A stretch of DNA of 64,000 bases from Helichrysum umbraculigerum (taxonomy: Eukaryota; Streptophyta; Magnoliopsida; Asterales; Asteraceae), in assembly GCA_949592205.1 (NCBI GenBank), contig CATIUR010000004.1, positions 72,265,837-72,329,836 on the forward strand, read 5' to 3'. The notes below the pieces were generated by a model that saw nothing but the letters and a program-made list of their open reading frames with translations, was not told where the DNA came from and searched no databases. Each line of letters begins with the position of its first letter. The first letter of the stretch is position 1. Below are positions 20,071 through 33,008 of this stretch, piece by piece. Both the position numbers and the translations under genes were made by a program.

Positions 20071-21426
20071 ATGGCCGCTCGGATTACTCTCGACGACTAC
20101 ACCAAACCATCTATCGAAGGACGAGGAGGGCCCATCAGCTATCCGGTGATTGAAGGCGCATCTTTCGAACTTAAACACCATATCGTTCAACTCATCAAAG
20201 ACAACTGTCAATTCCACGGTTTACCCCGTGATGATCCTAACGCCAATATCAAAAATTTATTCAGATTTCCAACTCTTACAAGCAGAACGGGGTTGAGCAG
20301 GATATATTTCTCCTATACTTGTTCCCCTATTCTCTCGCTCGTCATGCCCAGACATGGTTTGAAGGATTTGAGACCGGCTCAGTCACCTCATGGACGGATA
20401 TGGCTACCAAATTCCTAACCAAGTACTTTCCTCCGTCTAAACAAACCAAGTCCAAGAATGACATCACAAACTTCCACCAAGCTTATGATGAATCTATCTA
20501 CACAACATGGGAACGATTCAAGTGCCTTCTGAAGAAATGTCCAAACCACCAACTCGAGAAGATTGCCCAGTTATGCACGTTCTACAATGGTCTTGTTCCA
20601 AACCATCGCATCACCCTTGACGCTGCCGATCAAGGCAATTTCATGCAACTTACGGACAAAGAAGCTTGGAACCTAATCGAGAATATGACGATGCATCATC
20701 ACGACTGGAAGACAGATGAGCAATCCTCATCGTTACCTCTATCCTCCTATAACCAAATCCAACCTGAAACCATCAAATCCTTAAGTGAACAGATTGAGTC
20801 ATTAACGAAACAGTTAGGAGAGCTGAAGAAACAACCGCAGCAGATCCACCAAGTTCAGGCTTGCCAGAACTGTGCTCACCTTCCCACGGAAGAATATCAA
20901 GTTGAGTATGAAGATGCAGCTGACGGCACAGTCTACTACGCACAATTCCCAGCTCGACGGCAAAATCCACCTGGTTTCGCTCGAACATCTCCACCTAGGA
21001 ATCGAGGCACTCAATACCCAACACGCAACACCCAACCAACCTTTCAGCCCAAATACCAACCTAGATACCCAACTTACCCACAACAACCACGTACAACTCA
21101 CTTACAACCAACCCTTATCCTTAACCGCACCAGATGTCAGCCCACCTAGTGATGCCACAAAGACCATTGTGCCCATTACTAGTCAGGATGATAATCTCAC
21201 CAAGTTTATCGAGGGTTAAACACTATTCAACCAGAAAACCACTGTAAGGCAAGACCAGACTGACTTGTTCATCAGAAACCAACTCTCGGTTCTTAAGAGC
21301 CTTGAGAACCAGATCGGTCAGTTGGCTTAGCGTCTTGACACTAGACCCCAAGGAACCCTTCCAAGTAATACAATCCACAACCCACACATAGAAGAGGCCA
21401 AACAAGTAACCTCTAAGGACCCAAAG
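20071..21426 (+). pseudogene. gag: Athila gag (capsid region), frameshifted
   Basis: The ATG (MAARITLDDYTKPS) lies about 220 bases after the primer site. The capsid domain includes FELKHHIVQLI, ARHAQTWFEG and the FLTKYFPP...FHQAYDESIYTTWERFKCLLKKCP block, and the C-terminal part contains LKSLENQIGQLA, all typical of Athila Gag. A one-base deletion near 20252 (compared with the copy at 23462) shifts the frame after about 60 codons. Another shift lies near 21010-21100, and stops occur at about 21217 (TAA, where unit 2 has CAA) and 21328 (TAG, shared). A Tekay LTR interrupts it at 21427; the pol of this copy is not in the window. Confidence 0.85.
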
Positions 21427-23259
21427 TGTGACACCCGTCAAATTAGGGCTAATTATTAGTTCCTAATCATCTAGTAAATACATGTAATTAGTGCTATGTT
21501 AGGCTAATTGTATGTATCATTATAATATATTGTTATATATATACACACGTATGCGATTAAATTTAATCGTGCATTATTATATCGGCCGAATTCCGATTCA
21601 CTTATACGGACGTTGGTGAACCCAATTTATTAAATAATATGAAATTATTTAATAAACACATCGATTTTTAAATATTATTTTGATAATATTTCATATGTAT
21701 TTTGTATCATGTAAAATACTTATACGTGACAAAAACGCGCGATTCACGCCCGACAAACGAAACAAGTCAAAGTTATATTTTAATAACTCAGTAATAAGTA
21801 TTTCGATAAAATATGTCAATCAAAAATATGGAAATTTTTAATCGTTATTTAGAACGAGTATATAAAACGTATAACGTATAATCAAACGTTTAAATGATCG
21901 GGTAAACGAACACGGATATAATACCAAGTTTGGAGACAAGATTTAAACAAAATCTTGCCTCCCTTTTTTTATTTAAAAATCGGCCAACAAGATCCACCAA
22001 TTGTGGATCTTGTTTCTTGACCTTAACCCCAAACCATCCCCATAATCATCTCATTTGATCACCACCTCACTTATCTCTCTAAATCTCTCTCTAAATCGTT
22101 CTCTCTCTCTCTCTCTAAAACACTTCAAGAACACCAACTAATCATCAAGAAAAACACTATCAAAAGTCCTTGGATTACAAGAAGGTTTGAAGCAAAAACG
22201 TTCACCACAACGCTAGCTACGTTTCTATCTTCTCGGTTTCTAAAACCGACACTCGTAAGATCTCATCACCTTTCAAAACTACTTATAATAAGTTCGTATA
22301 CATGTTAATATGTTCCTATGACTAGTTAATGTCCAAATCATAAGCTCAAAAACGTTTTTCATAAACATATATAATTGACAGTTTCTGTCTCACGAAATCA
22401 GTCTCACCAAATAATTTATATAAAATCTTGTACACCTAATTAGACCATGAAAAATATGCCAAAATCTTCGTATGTTCGTGGACTACAACTTTCATGTTAA
22501 ACGTTTTCTCCAGAAACTCACATATTTTTCCAACAAATTCGAATTGTGCACCACTGTCCGTTTTGGCCAAAAATTGGACTTAAGTGTTTCTTGATTTTAT
22601 TTACCTAACTTAGAGATCCCTAAAATTCTTGGAAAAATTAGGTAGAATACTAGAGATATAGATGTTTAGGTGTGATTTTTGGCATGAATTGTTGCGTACT
22701 AAAAATGGTCAAAACCGATACTTGAATTAAGTGTTAGAACTGAAAAATATAACACTAAAGTGGTTTGTGACACATTTTATAAACCGACACTTCGGGTTAA
22801 CTCCGACACAAACCTATATCCTTCATAAGCTCTATGAACTAATCTAAGGGTTGAGTAAAAGTTTGGGTCAAACGGAGATCGTTGACCACGTTCTCGACAC
22901 AACCCAGACTTGATCAGAAGCGAGTGTCGCTTCGGGCCAAACTATTCAGCGACACTCATTCAAGTGACGCATATAAAATCTGAAAACTATTATTAGCGAC
23001 ACTCAACACGAGTGTCGGCAAAATCAAATAATGCACATCAGCGACACTGAACCTTAGTGACGCCTATTGTTGAAATAGTCCACCTGCGTCACTCACCATA
23101 AGTGACGCCTAATTTCAATTTATGCCTTTATCCGACACTTACCTCTAGTGACGCCTTCGTATGCGACACTTCACTCAGTGACGCCAATAATACTGAACTT
23201 CACATTATATGCGACACCCCCTTTTGTGTCGCCTATAACTAATAAGCGCCGCCAACCCA
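21427..23259 (+). mobile_element. Start of Tekay B LTR, first duplicate
   Basis: TGTGACACCCGTCAAATTAGG at 21427 aligns with the full LTR at 26735-29714 and breaks off inside the hairpin cluster at 23259, at the tandem duplication junction. It contains a (CT)n run near 22076-22118 that is shorter than in the second copy. Confidence 0.88.
22914..23250. repeat. GCGACACT/AGTGACGC hairpin cluster (copy 1)
   Basis: Seven or so units of stem GCG(A/T)CACT, a short variable loop, then AGTG(A/T)CGC. The clearest are GCGACACTC-AACAC-GAGTGTCG and GCGTCACT-CACCATA-AGTGACGC. Counterpart of 28209-28549. Confidence 0.8.
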
Positions 23260-24268
23260 AGTCGATTGTCCGAACAATCTGCAAAGAAAGACGCTCTCGC
23301 TTTCAACAGATGGCCACTTAGATTACTCTCGCCGACCACACCAAACCATCTATCGAAGGACGAGGAGGACCCATCAGCTATCTGGTGATTGAAGGTGCAT
23401 CTTTCGAACTTAAACACCACATCGTTCAACTCATCAAATACAACTGTCAATTCCACGGTTTACCCCGTGATGATCCTAACACCCATATCGACAAATTTAT
23501 TCAGATTTCCAACTCTTACAAGCAGAATGGGGTTGAGCAGGATATAGTTCGCATATACTTGTTCCCCTATTCTCCACCTCGTCATGCCCAGACATGGTTT
23601 GAGGGACTTGAGACCGGCTCAGTCACCTCATGGACGGATATGGCTACCAAATTCCTAACCAAGTACTTTCCTCCGTCTAAACAAACCAAGTCCAAGAATG
23701 ACATCACAAACTTCCACCAAGCTTATGATGAATCTATCTACATAGCATGGGAACGATTCAAGTGCCTTCTGAAGAAATGTCCAAACCACCAACTCGAGAA
23801 GATTGCCCAGTTATGCACGTTCTACAAAGGTCTTGTTCCAAACCATCGCATCACCCTTGACGCCGCCGATCAAGGCAACTTCATGCAACTTTCAGAAAAA
23901 GAAGCTTGGAACCTAATCGAGAATATGACGATGCATCATCACGACTGGAAGACAGATGAGCAATCCTCATCGTTTCCTCTATCCTCCTATAACCAAATCC
24001 AACCTGAAACCATCAAATCCTTAAGTGAACAGATTGAGTCATTAACGAAACAGTTAGGAGAGCTGAAGAAACAACCGCAGCAGATCCACCAAGTTCAGGC
24101 TTGCCAGAACTGTGCTCACCTTCCCACGGAAGAATATCAAGTTGAGTATGAAGATCCAGCTGGCGGCACAGTCTACTACGCACAATTCCCAGCTCGACCG
24201 CAAAATCCACCTGGTTTCGCTCGAACATCTCCACCTAGGAATCGAGGCACTCAATACCCGACACACAA

Positions 24269-26331
24269 TATAACACCCCTCATTTGGTATATTAATATTA
24301 TAATAAGAACACAGAAGCGTAGGAATTTGAACACATTTATAACTTCATATTTTATTAATTTACATGAACAGTTTATAAGTTTAAGTGACACCGATATGAA
24401 ACTGTCCAAAAGATTACATATGTCGGGGCATTATATAAAACCAAACTAGTTTAGTACAAAACGGATCAGAGTAGCTTGCTGTCAAACTATCCTTGCTTCA
24501 AAAGCATCCTTTTCCTGCTACCCCTCTATCTAACAAAAACTGCAGGAAGTAAAGATGAGGGATTAGCACATAGCTAAGTGAGAGAGTTCATCACCCAACA
24601 TTCAACTTAGCATAACCACTAATTACATCAAATAACCGCAAATACATCAATCAACAACAATATAATGAGGATCGGTGGTTCTGAGGATAACCATAATACC
24701 CGGGTGGCTCCTCAAGAACACTTATCCAAACATATATGTATGACCATAACAGACGAGACCGATAGCTAGTGATTATCCTACTCAGATACAGTTCAATACA
24801 CACAACAGATGAAGCATATCCCTGTATCATTCACATGATAACCAACTAACCCAACCAACAGTTCAACAACTTGTTGACCTCATTAACAATCAATACCCAA
24901 GGTCACACATAGCACATAAATATATATAATCAACAATAGTGACTAAATGAATCTATAATCATATCTACGTTTATCCGTTGTAATCAAATGATTACAACTA
25001 AATCAAATGGTGAGTTTTGAATCCACTCACCAATACCTTCGTCTTCAACAACTCAGAACTTGAGATCACTTATCTTTCGGAGAATCTGAGAATCAATAAT
25101 CAAATACAAGTTAGTAATTTGGACCATCAATACGTAACTTATATTAACCTTCAACATTAGAAACTTAACACATTAAACGTTTAAGTTATGAGTTCCTACA
25201 CACATATTATCAATCACCACAGGTCTATTATCATATATTGATGTTATTTTATCAATGGCATAATATATGACAAACAACTAGACATATAATTCAACAAGTT
25301 AAATGATCTGCTGGACTGAAGACCAAACCCGCCGCTGGGCTTCCTTAGCCGCCGGCTAAGACGAGTAGCCGCCGGCTACCATATGTCAACCGCCGGGTAT
25401 TTTAAAATTTTCATCAACAGAAGTAAATCGCGTTTTAAAGCATATGAAACCCGCCGGCTTGGGTCCTCTGACCGCCGGCTAGGCTGTTTAGCCGCCGGCT
25501 AAGGGTCAAGACCCGCCGGGTTGTTCATATTTTGCAGTAGCAGCTGCAGGTTAATTCCCTGCACGAACCAACAACTACAAATTCGAATTTCCTGGTTTCA
25601 AATCGACCAATTCATCATTCTAATGATGTACAAACATCAAAACATCACCTATAACATCAAACCAACAAGATTTATGCACTAAATCTTCATAATTTTAATA
25701 ACCCATTTAGTTATTATTTTTAAACTCATAATCACATCTAAGAACTTGAATTCAAAATTAAAACTATGCCAAATCAATTTACAATGATTCCCTAACATCA
25801 ATCATAAGCATAAACACTCTCAATTCAATTAGTTCATCACTTTCATATTTGACCTAAGCTAGAGCATAAGTTCATAACAATTCAACTACTTACCTTATGA
25901 AGATGATGATGATAGCAAGATGATGATGATCTTAAAATCACACAATCACAACCTTGAATATGATGTTTAATTTAGAATTTGAGGTTCTTAATTTAGTTAT
26001 AGGGTTTCAAAGTAAATGAGAAATGGAAGCAAAAAGGGAAAGTAACAAGTAAAAGGGATCGGTCCCCTTTTTAACCGACTTTACATATTGGGTATTTTAT
26101 ACCCGCTCTAAATCTATTGCCTGGAACCTAAAAACTAATTGCTATAAACTTATTTTATTCTACCGTCAACTATAGTATTTTAAAACAAGCAACATTTTAC
26201 TAACCACAATAAGTCATGAGACTTATTTCACCATGGTTCACAACAAAACAATTTATCACAATTAAATTTCTAAAGCAAATAAATACACAAATTAAATAGA
26301 AAAATACCGGGCTACAGGAGAGGATGTTACA
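24269..26331 (-). mobile_element. Solo LTR (2063 bp), target duplication CACAA
   Basis: The insert TATAACACCCC...GAGGATGTTACA is flanked by CACAA at 24264-24268 and 26332-26336, and it is absent from the other duplicate (near 21025). The expected TG at its left end reads TA, one transition. Placement of the GATGATGAT-rich leader and the AGGTAAGT-like site (near 25890) suggests the minus orientation. No coding sequence. Confidence 0.92.
25325..25520. repeat. CCGCCGGCTA repeats in solo LTR
   Basis: Two clusters (about 25328-25400 and 25448-25520) of four to five copies each of (A)CCGCCGGCTA and variants. GCCGGC at the centre is self-complementary. Confidence 0.75.
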
Positions 26332-26734
26332 CACAACACCCAACCAACCTTTCAGCCCAAATACCAACCTAGATACCCAACTTACCCACAACAACCACGT
26401 ACAACTCACTTACAACCAACCCTTATCCTTAACCGCACCAGATGTCAGCCCACCTAGTGATGCCACAAAGACCATTGTGCCCATTACTAGTCAGGATGAT
26501 AATCTCACCAAATTTATCGAGGGTCAAACACTATTCAACCAGAAAACCACTGTAAGGCAAGACCAGACTGACTTGTTCATCAGAAACCAACTCTCGCTTC
26601 TTAAGAGCCTTGAGAACCAGATCGGTCAGTTGGCTTAGCGTCTTGACACTAGACCCCAAGGAACCCTTCCAAGTAATACAATCCACAACCCACACGTAGA
26701 AGAGGCCAGACAAGTAACCTCTAAGGACCCAAAG

Positions 26735-29714
26735 TGTTACACCCGTCAAATTAGGGCTAATTATTAGTTCCTAATCATCTAGTTAATACATGTAATTAAT
26801 GCTATGTTAGGCTAATTGTATGTATCATTATAATATATTGTTATATATATACACACGTACGCGGTTAAATTTAATCGTGCATTGTTATATCGGCCGAATT
26901 CCGATTCACTTATACGGACGTTGGTGAACCCAATTTATTAAATAATATGAAATTATTTAATAAACACATCGATTTTTAAATATTATTTTGATAATATTTC
27001 ATATGTATTTTGTATCGTATAAAATACTCATACGTGACAAAAACGCGCAATTAACGCCCGACAAATGAAACAAGTCAAAGTTATATTTTAATAACTCAGT
27101 AATAAGTATTTCGATAAAATACGTCAATAAAAAATATGGAAATATATAAAACGTATAACGTATAATCAAACGTTTAAATGATCGGGTAAACGAACACGGA
27201 TATAATACCAAGTTTGGAGACAAGATTTAAACAAAATCTTGCCTCCCTTTGTTTATTAAAAAATTGACCAACAAGATCCACCAATTGCGGATCTTGTTTC
27301 TTGACCTTAACCTTAAACCATCACCATAATCATCTGATTTCATCACCACCTCACTTATCTCTCCAAATCTCTCTCTTAATCATTCTCTCTCTCTCTCTCT
27401 CTCTCTCTAAAACACTTCAAGAACACCAACTAATCATCAAGAAAAACACTATCAGAAGTCCTTGGATTACAAGAAGGTTTGAAGCAAAAACGTTCACCAC
27501 AATGCTAGCTACGTTTCTATCTTCTCGGTTTCTAAAACTGACACTTGTAAGATGTCATCACCTTTCAAAACTACTTATAATAAGTTCGTATACATGTTAG
27601 TTTCTTCCTATGACTAGTTAATGTCCAAATCATAAGCTAAAAAATGTTTTTCATAAACATATTTACTTGACCGTTTCTGTCTCACGAAATCAGTCTCACC
27701 AAATAATTTATATAAAATCTTGTACACCGAATTAGACCATGAAAAATATTCCAAAATCTTCGTATGTTCGTGGACTACAACTTTCATGTTAAACGTTTTC
27801 TCCAGAAACTCACAGATTTTTCCAACAAATTCGAATTGTGCACCACTGTCCGTTTTGGCCGAAAATTGGACTTAAGTGTTTCTTGATTTTATTTACCTAA
27901 CTTAGAATCCCTAAAATTCTTGGAAAAATTAGGTAGAATACTAGAGATATAGATGTTTAGGTGTGATTTTTGGCATGAATTGTTGCGGACTAAAAATGGT
28001 CAAAACCGAGACTTGAATCAAGTGGTAAAACTGAAAAACATAACACTAAAGTGGTTTGTGACACATTTTAAAGACCGACACTTCGGATTAACCCCGACAC
28101 AAACCTATATTCTTCATAAGCTCTATGAACTAATCTAAGGGTTGAGTAAAAGTTTCGGGTCAAACGGAGATCGTTGACCACGTTCTCGACACAACCCAGA
28201 CTTGATCAGAAGCGAGTGTCGCTTCGGGCCAAACTATTCAGCGACACTCACTCAAGTGACGCATATAAAATATGAAAACTATTATTAGCGACACTCAACA
28301 TGAGTGTCGCCAAAATCAAATAATGGACATCAGCGACACTGAACCTTAGTGACGCCTATTGTTGAAATAGTCCACCTGCATCACTCACCATAAGTGACGC
28401 CTAATTTCAATTTATGCCTTTATCCGACACTTACCTCTAGTGACGCCTTCGTATGCGACACTTCACTCAATGACGCCAATAATACTGAACTTCAAATTAT
28501 ATGCGACACCACCTTTAGTGTCGCCAATAACTAATAAGTGCCGCCAACCAGTGTCGCTAAAAATGAAAGACTTATAATTCATTTTCACACTAAGTGTCGA
28601 ACTCGCGTAACCTCTAATAATTATACGATACGACTTCTATACACTTCGAATATACTTTATAAGTATACATTACACCATTCGAATAATAATGTTTTGAATT
28701 ATTATTACAAACCGTCACCAACGGGCCGTACCTGTTTTCAAAACTCAAACCTAATCAATTAAACCAAATCATTTCGACATTATTAGATGAATGAACAGCT
28801 AGCATAGATGGTCTGTTGAGACATCTACTTATATTTACAACCTTGCGCGTTTTGAACGCCCGGCAGGTTACAGTCTTCGGACAACATCACCTTGTGCCAC
28901 ATCATACTTGCTTGATAGCAACATATCAGACTCAGGTGAGCCTCATAGCCCCGTATTTTATAGTTTTTACTCCCGGGGTGGGAATACATGCTCTATTTGT
29001 TTTACATGTGAACACAAGTACTAAACCTCGCTATATTCTGCTTGAGCTATTTACTAATCATTTTAAAGACCTCCACGATCATAGTTTGGTAATACTTTTG
29101 TAGCGTGAATGTTAGTGTATGGTACCATATGGGATTGACAATCCTCGTCCGGGTTGGAAGCCCCAACTGGTCAAATGGACGCATTATCATTTATTCATAC
29201 GAGTGTAGATTAGGCACTCGCAGGGAGGCACCCTCGATCAGGCACTTGATTATGATCCTGACACCTCAGTTAAGCTTAGACTATGACCTCATGGCAGTAA
29301 TATACACATAATTTGATTGGTTTCAAATCATTATACAAAATCTTGTGGTTCATACATTATGTTTAATCATACAAATCTATGAGCTCACCAGCTTTTAGCT
29401 GACCTTTTAGCATGTATTCTCAGGTACTCAGCAGTAGTAGGTCTGCTCAGGATTATGTAGCTCGAGTCGCATACAGACACTAGGAGATTCCCCTGCATTT
29501 CTACATTTTGTAAAACTAGATATGCCTTAGAATCTCTCACATTTGGCTTACGAGCATTTTGTAACTATTACAACATTGTAAAACTTTTACTATTATCAAT
29601 ATAATTTGTAAACGACGTATATAGAGTCGTTCATTATATCTTATGTGCTGTGATTACCGGATTAGTTGCACCCCGACCCGAATCACTTCCGCATCATAAT
29701 TTGGGGGTGCGACA
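26735..29714 (+). mobile_element. 5' LTR of Tekay element B (2980 bp)
   Basis: Starts TGTTACACCCG and ends GGGGGTGCGACA, directly followed by GAT and the primer site. In order it contains a (CT)n leader, the hairpin cluster, ACCAACGGGCCGTA, CAGGTGAGCCTCATAGCCCC, TATGGTACCATATGGG, GAGCTCACCAGCTTTTAGCTGACC and a terminal AACGAC...GTCGTT hairpin. These blocks are shared with the LTRs at 30097 and 52312. Confidence 0.92.
28209..28549. repeat. GCGACACT/AGTGACGC hairpin cluster (copy 2)
   Basis: Repeated inverted pairs, for example 28241-28262 GCGACACT...AGTGACGC and about 28288-28310 GCGACACTC...GAGTGTCGC, at 35-55 base spacing. Stems are conserved while loops vary, the reverse of the pattern at 7762-8273. 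Confidence 0.8.
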
Positions 29715-29717
29715 GAT

Positions 29718-29730
29718 TGGTATCAGAGCC
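29718..29730 (+). other. Primer binding site, initiator tRNA-Met type
   Basis: TGGTATCAGAGCC, four bases into the internal region, confirming a forward Tekay-type element. Confidence 0.92.
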
Positions 29731-30038
29731 TAAGGTTATAGTGAACTAGGTTGCATTTAGTGGGACTAGACTATGACCGTTAGGCAGTATTTCCTTATTA
29801 GGTATGACTGGTTCAGGAATTACATCATACCACCTTAATTTAACATAGCCTAATCAACTACGTACAATTAAAGAAAGATGATGTGAGGTCAGAAACGGTT
29901 ATTTTGAACAGGAATATACTAGTTGACTATGACCACGAGAGAAACTGGACCTATACATGTTTGTGCTAGACACACTAGGCTATATTATATGATATGATAT
30001 ATATAGGCCTCACGATACTCAACGTTCTTGCCACAAAA
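29731..30038 (+). other. Leader of element B
   Basis: Aligns with the leader of element C (53531-53842), for example AAGGTTATAGTGAACTAGG and ATAGCCT(A/G)ATCAACTA. No ORF seen. Confidence 0.7.
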
Positions 30039-30096
30039 ATGGCAGACTCATCATCTAGACAAACTCCACACACTTCATCATCTCTCTCTCGCTCAC

Positions 30097-33008
30097 TGTG
30101 ACACCCGACCAGTTAGGGCTAGGAATTAGCGCCTAATCATTTTGTAATACATGTAATTAGTTCTATGTTAGGCTAATTGTATATATCATTACGTGTATTT
30201 TATAAATATACGCATTTACGCGATTAGATTTAATCGTGTATGTTATTATATCGGCCGAATTCCGATACATTAATACGGACGTTGTTGAACTCAAAATATT
30301 AAACAATATGAAATTATTTAATAAACATAGTGATTTTCTAAATATTATTTCGATAATATTTCATAAGTATTTTGTATTGTACCGATTAAGCTATACGTGA
30401 CTGAAATGCGCAAAACGCACCCAACAAACGAAATTTATAAAAATTATATTTTTATAATTCATTTCCAAGTATCTTGATAAAATACTTCAATAAAAATTCA
30501 CGCGATCACGCGCAATCAAATATAACGTTTAATACGTCGCGGGATTCATTTAATCGTTAAAAAATCACGCAAATCAATACCGTCACAATACCAAACGTTT
30601 TTATAAATGTTTTCCAAGTATTATTAATTAATACTTCAAGTTTATATATCGAAATTCAATCGTTATTTAAAACACATATGTATTTTTCTAAACGTACGAA
30701 TTAACGTTTAACGATCGGGTAAACAAACACGGATATATTACAAAGTATAGGGACAAGATTTAACAAAAACCTTGCCCTTTTTGACCAAGAAAATCAGCCA
30801 AGACAAGATCCTTGATTTATGGATCTTGTTCTTGACCCAAGCCAACAACAAGTACCCATTCCATCCCCATTATCCTCATATTTGCATCACCTCACTCTCT
30901 CACTACCTTCTCACTAGAAAAACACTCTAAACCCCCTCCCTCTCCTCTCATTTTCGTCCACCACCTCCACCACACAACCACCATCATCCACCATCATTTT
31001 CTTGAAGAAAAACAAGGAAGGAAGCAAGTAGAAGCAAGCAAAACAACATCTCTCATTCCTCTCTCTCTCTCTAGCCATGAAATTGGTATAAAACCATAAC
31101 TTCTCTCTCTAGATTTTCATGATTTACATATATTAACATGTCTAGTAGCTCATGTGACTATATTATGTTCAAATATAAGCTTGAAAGTATTTTTAAGAAC
31201 ACAAACATTAAACCTTAAAATCTGACCAGAAAATAGCCCTCACGAAATCATCTATATCTTAAAAACTATGAAGAACCAACTCTTGACATCTAAACGAAAA
31301 ATGTGCATTAAGATACTAGCTACAACTTTCATTTTTGGCTCTCGGACCAGATCTTCTCGGATCATGGTGAAAAACGTGGATCTTTGGACTGAACTATCTC
31401 CGGACACAATCTGACCACATCTCATGTTTATTTTTGTTAAAAATAGTAAATGAACATATAAAATCACCATAAAGTGCAGAAATGGACTAGGTTCATAGGT
31501 GAACGTGCATGATTTTTTTTGAGACCTAGATCGACTTGAAAAGTGGTGAAACCGAGTGGTTTATCGAGTCCAAAATCTGTAAAATGTAAACATAAGGACT
31601 GTTTTAGTCATTTTGTGAAAGTGGCACTTCGAGAGACCCACGAAACGTAACGACAACTTTTATAAACTTATTTTGACATATTAGGATTTGTGTAAAAGTT
31701 TCGGGTCAAATGGTGGTCGTTTGACCACTTTCCCGAACCTGAACTCATGGCATACGGACTAATTCTGAGCCGAACTTAGACTCTCGGACCCTTGACTTTC
31801 GGACTAAAGCCTACATTCGGACACATATACACTTACGGACCTAGACACCTTCGGACTACAAAAATTCGGACATAGATATATATACTTTCGGATATATATA
31901 AAAGTACTCACTTTCGGAAATGCATATGTATATACTTTTACAAGTATACAAAATGATGAAACGCACAATAGTAATACTTGAAATTATTATTACAAAAACT
32001 CACCAACGGGCCGTATATATTTTTACAAAATATAAACAATCCAAAACTAATCATTTGGACATTACTAGTTGAATGAGCAACTAGCATAGATGGTCTGTTA
32101 AGACATCTAATCATTACTATAACCTTGCGTGTTTAGGACGTCCGACAGGTTACAGTCGTTGGAACGACATCATTAACTTGTGCATCATCATTACTACTTG
32201 TTTTGCAAGTCATCCGACTCAGGTGAGTCTCATAGCCCCTTTTTAAATGCTTTTACCTAGGGGTGAGATACATGCTCGTTTTGTTTTACATGTGAACACA
32301 AGTAACAAAACATCGCTATATGCTACATGAGTTAATTTCATCTAATCAAATCAAAGTCCTCCATCACATAGTTTGTTAATATGATTTAGCGTGAATGTTA
32401 GTGTATGGTACCATATGGGATTGACAATCCCCATCCGAGTTAGCAAGCACTAACCTGTCAAACGGACGCATTATCATTTGTTCAGTATGAGTGTTGATTA
32501 GGCACTCATAGGGAGGCACCTCGATCAGGTCCTTGAATGTGGATCCTGACCCCCTCAGTTAAGCTCAAACTATGGACTCATGGCTGCATGTACGTTCATT
32601 ATTTGTTTGATTACAAATCATTATATAAATCTTGTGGTTCATCAATCTCATTTACTCATATACACCTATGAGCTCACCAGCTTTTAGCTGACCTTTTAGC
32701 ATGTTCTCTCAGGAACTTAGCAGTAGTTTGGACTGCCCATCAGGATACTTTAGCTCGAGTCGCATGCAATCATTAAACATCAAGAGATTTCCTTGCATAT
32801 CTATATTTTGTATAAATGTACTAGAATCTCTCAAGGTAATCATGTGAACTCAATATAATGTAAATAGTTTGTAAACTCTTATGTTATATCAATGTATTTT
32901 GTAAACGACGCATATAGAGTCGTTCATTATATATCTTATGTGCTTGATTATTGATTAGTCGCGCCCCGACCCGATTCGCTTCCGCAACCCGAATTAGGGG
33001 GTGCGACG
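30097..33008 (+). mobile_element. Solo LTR (2912 bp), target duplication CTCAC
   Basis: TGTGACACCCGACC...GGGGGTGCGACG is flanked by CTCAC at 30092-30096 and 33009-33013. The final CA reads CG, one change. It shares all the conserved LTR blocks with 26735-29714 but is clearly more diverged than a sister copy. Its repeat block (31750-31920) is made of TTCGGAC words, not GCGACACT. Confidence 0.93.
31750..31920. repeat. TTCGGAC direct repeats in solo LTR
   Basis: About ten copies of (T)(T/A)CGGAC(T/A/C) at 12-25 base spacing, in the position taken by the CpG-rich arrays of other LTRs here. Confidence 0.65.

Larger units (their letters stand above)
23310..26734 (+). pseudogene. gag: Athila gag, second duplicate, split by solo LTR
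   Basis: Second copy of the gag at 20071. It has a TAG at 23319-23321 three codons after the ATG (CGG in copy 1) but keeps the frame across the capsid domain to about 24268, where copy 1 is frameshifted. A solo LTR (24269-26331) splits it, and the remaining part runs 26332-26734 with the shared TAG near 26636. It ends at the Tekay B LTR start. Confidence 0.85.
20021..28549 (+). repeat. Tandem duplication spanning Athila gag and Tekay LTR
   Basis: Unit 1 (20021-23259) starts at AGTCGATTGTCCG in the Athila leader and ends inside a Tekay LTR at GCCGCCAACC. Unit 2 starts at 23260 with the same AGTCGATTG and runs to the same LTR point at about 28549. After removing the solo LTR and one target copy (2068 bp), unit 2 is about 3222 bp against 3239 bp. 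The join between units (near 23258) occurs in neither parent element, so this is a genomic tandem duplication and not a second insertion. Confidence 0.88.

Noticed and set aside
24269..26331. Intact LTR element in the Athila gag copy
   Set aside because: No internal region, primer site or second LTR; the CACAA duplication on both sides shows a solo LTR.
29718..29730. Piece of a tRNA-Met gene
   Set aside because: Only the 13-18 bases complementary to the tRNA 3' end are present next to an LTR end; this is a primer site.
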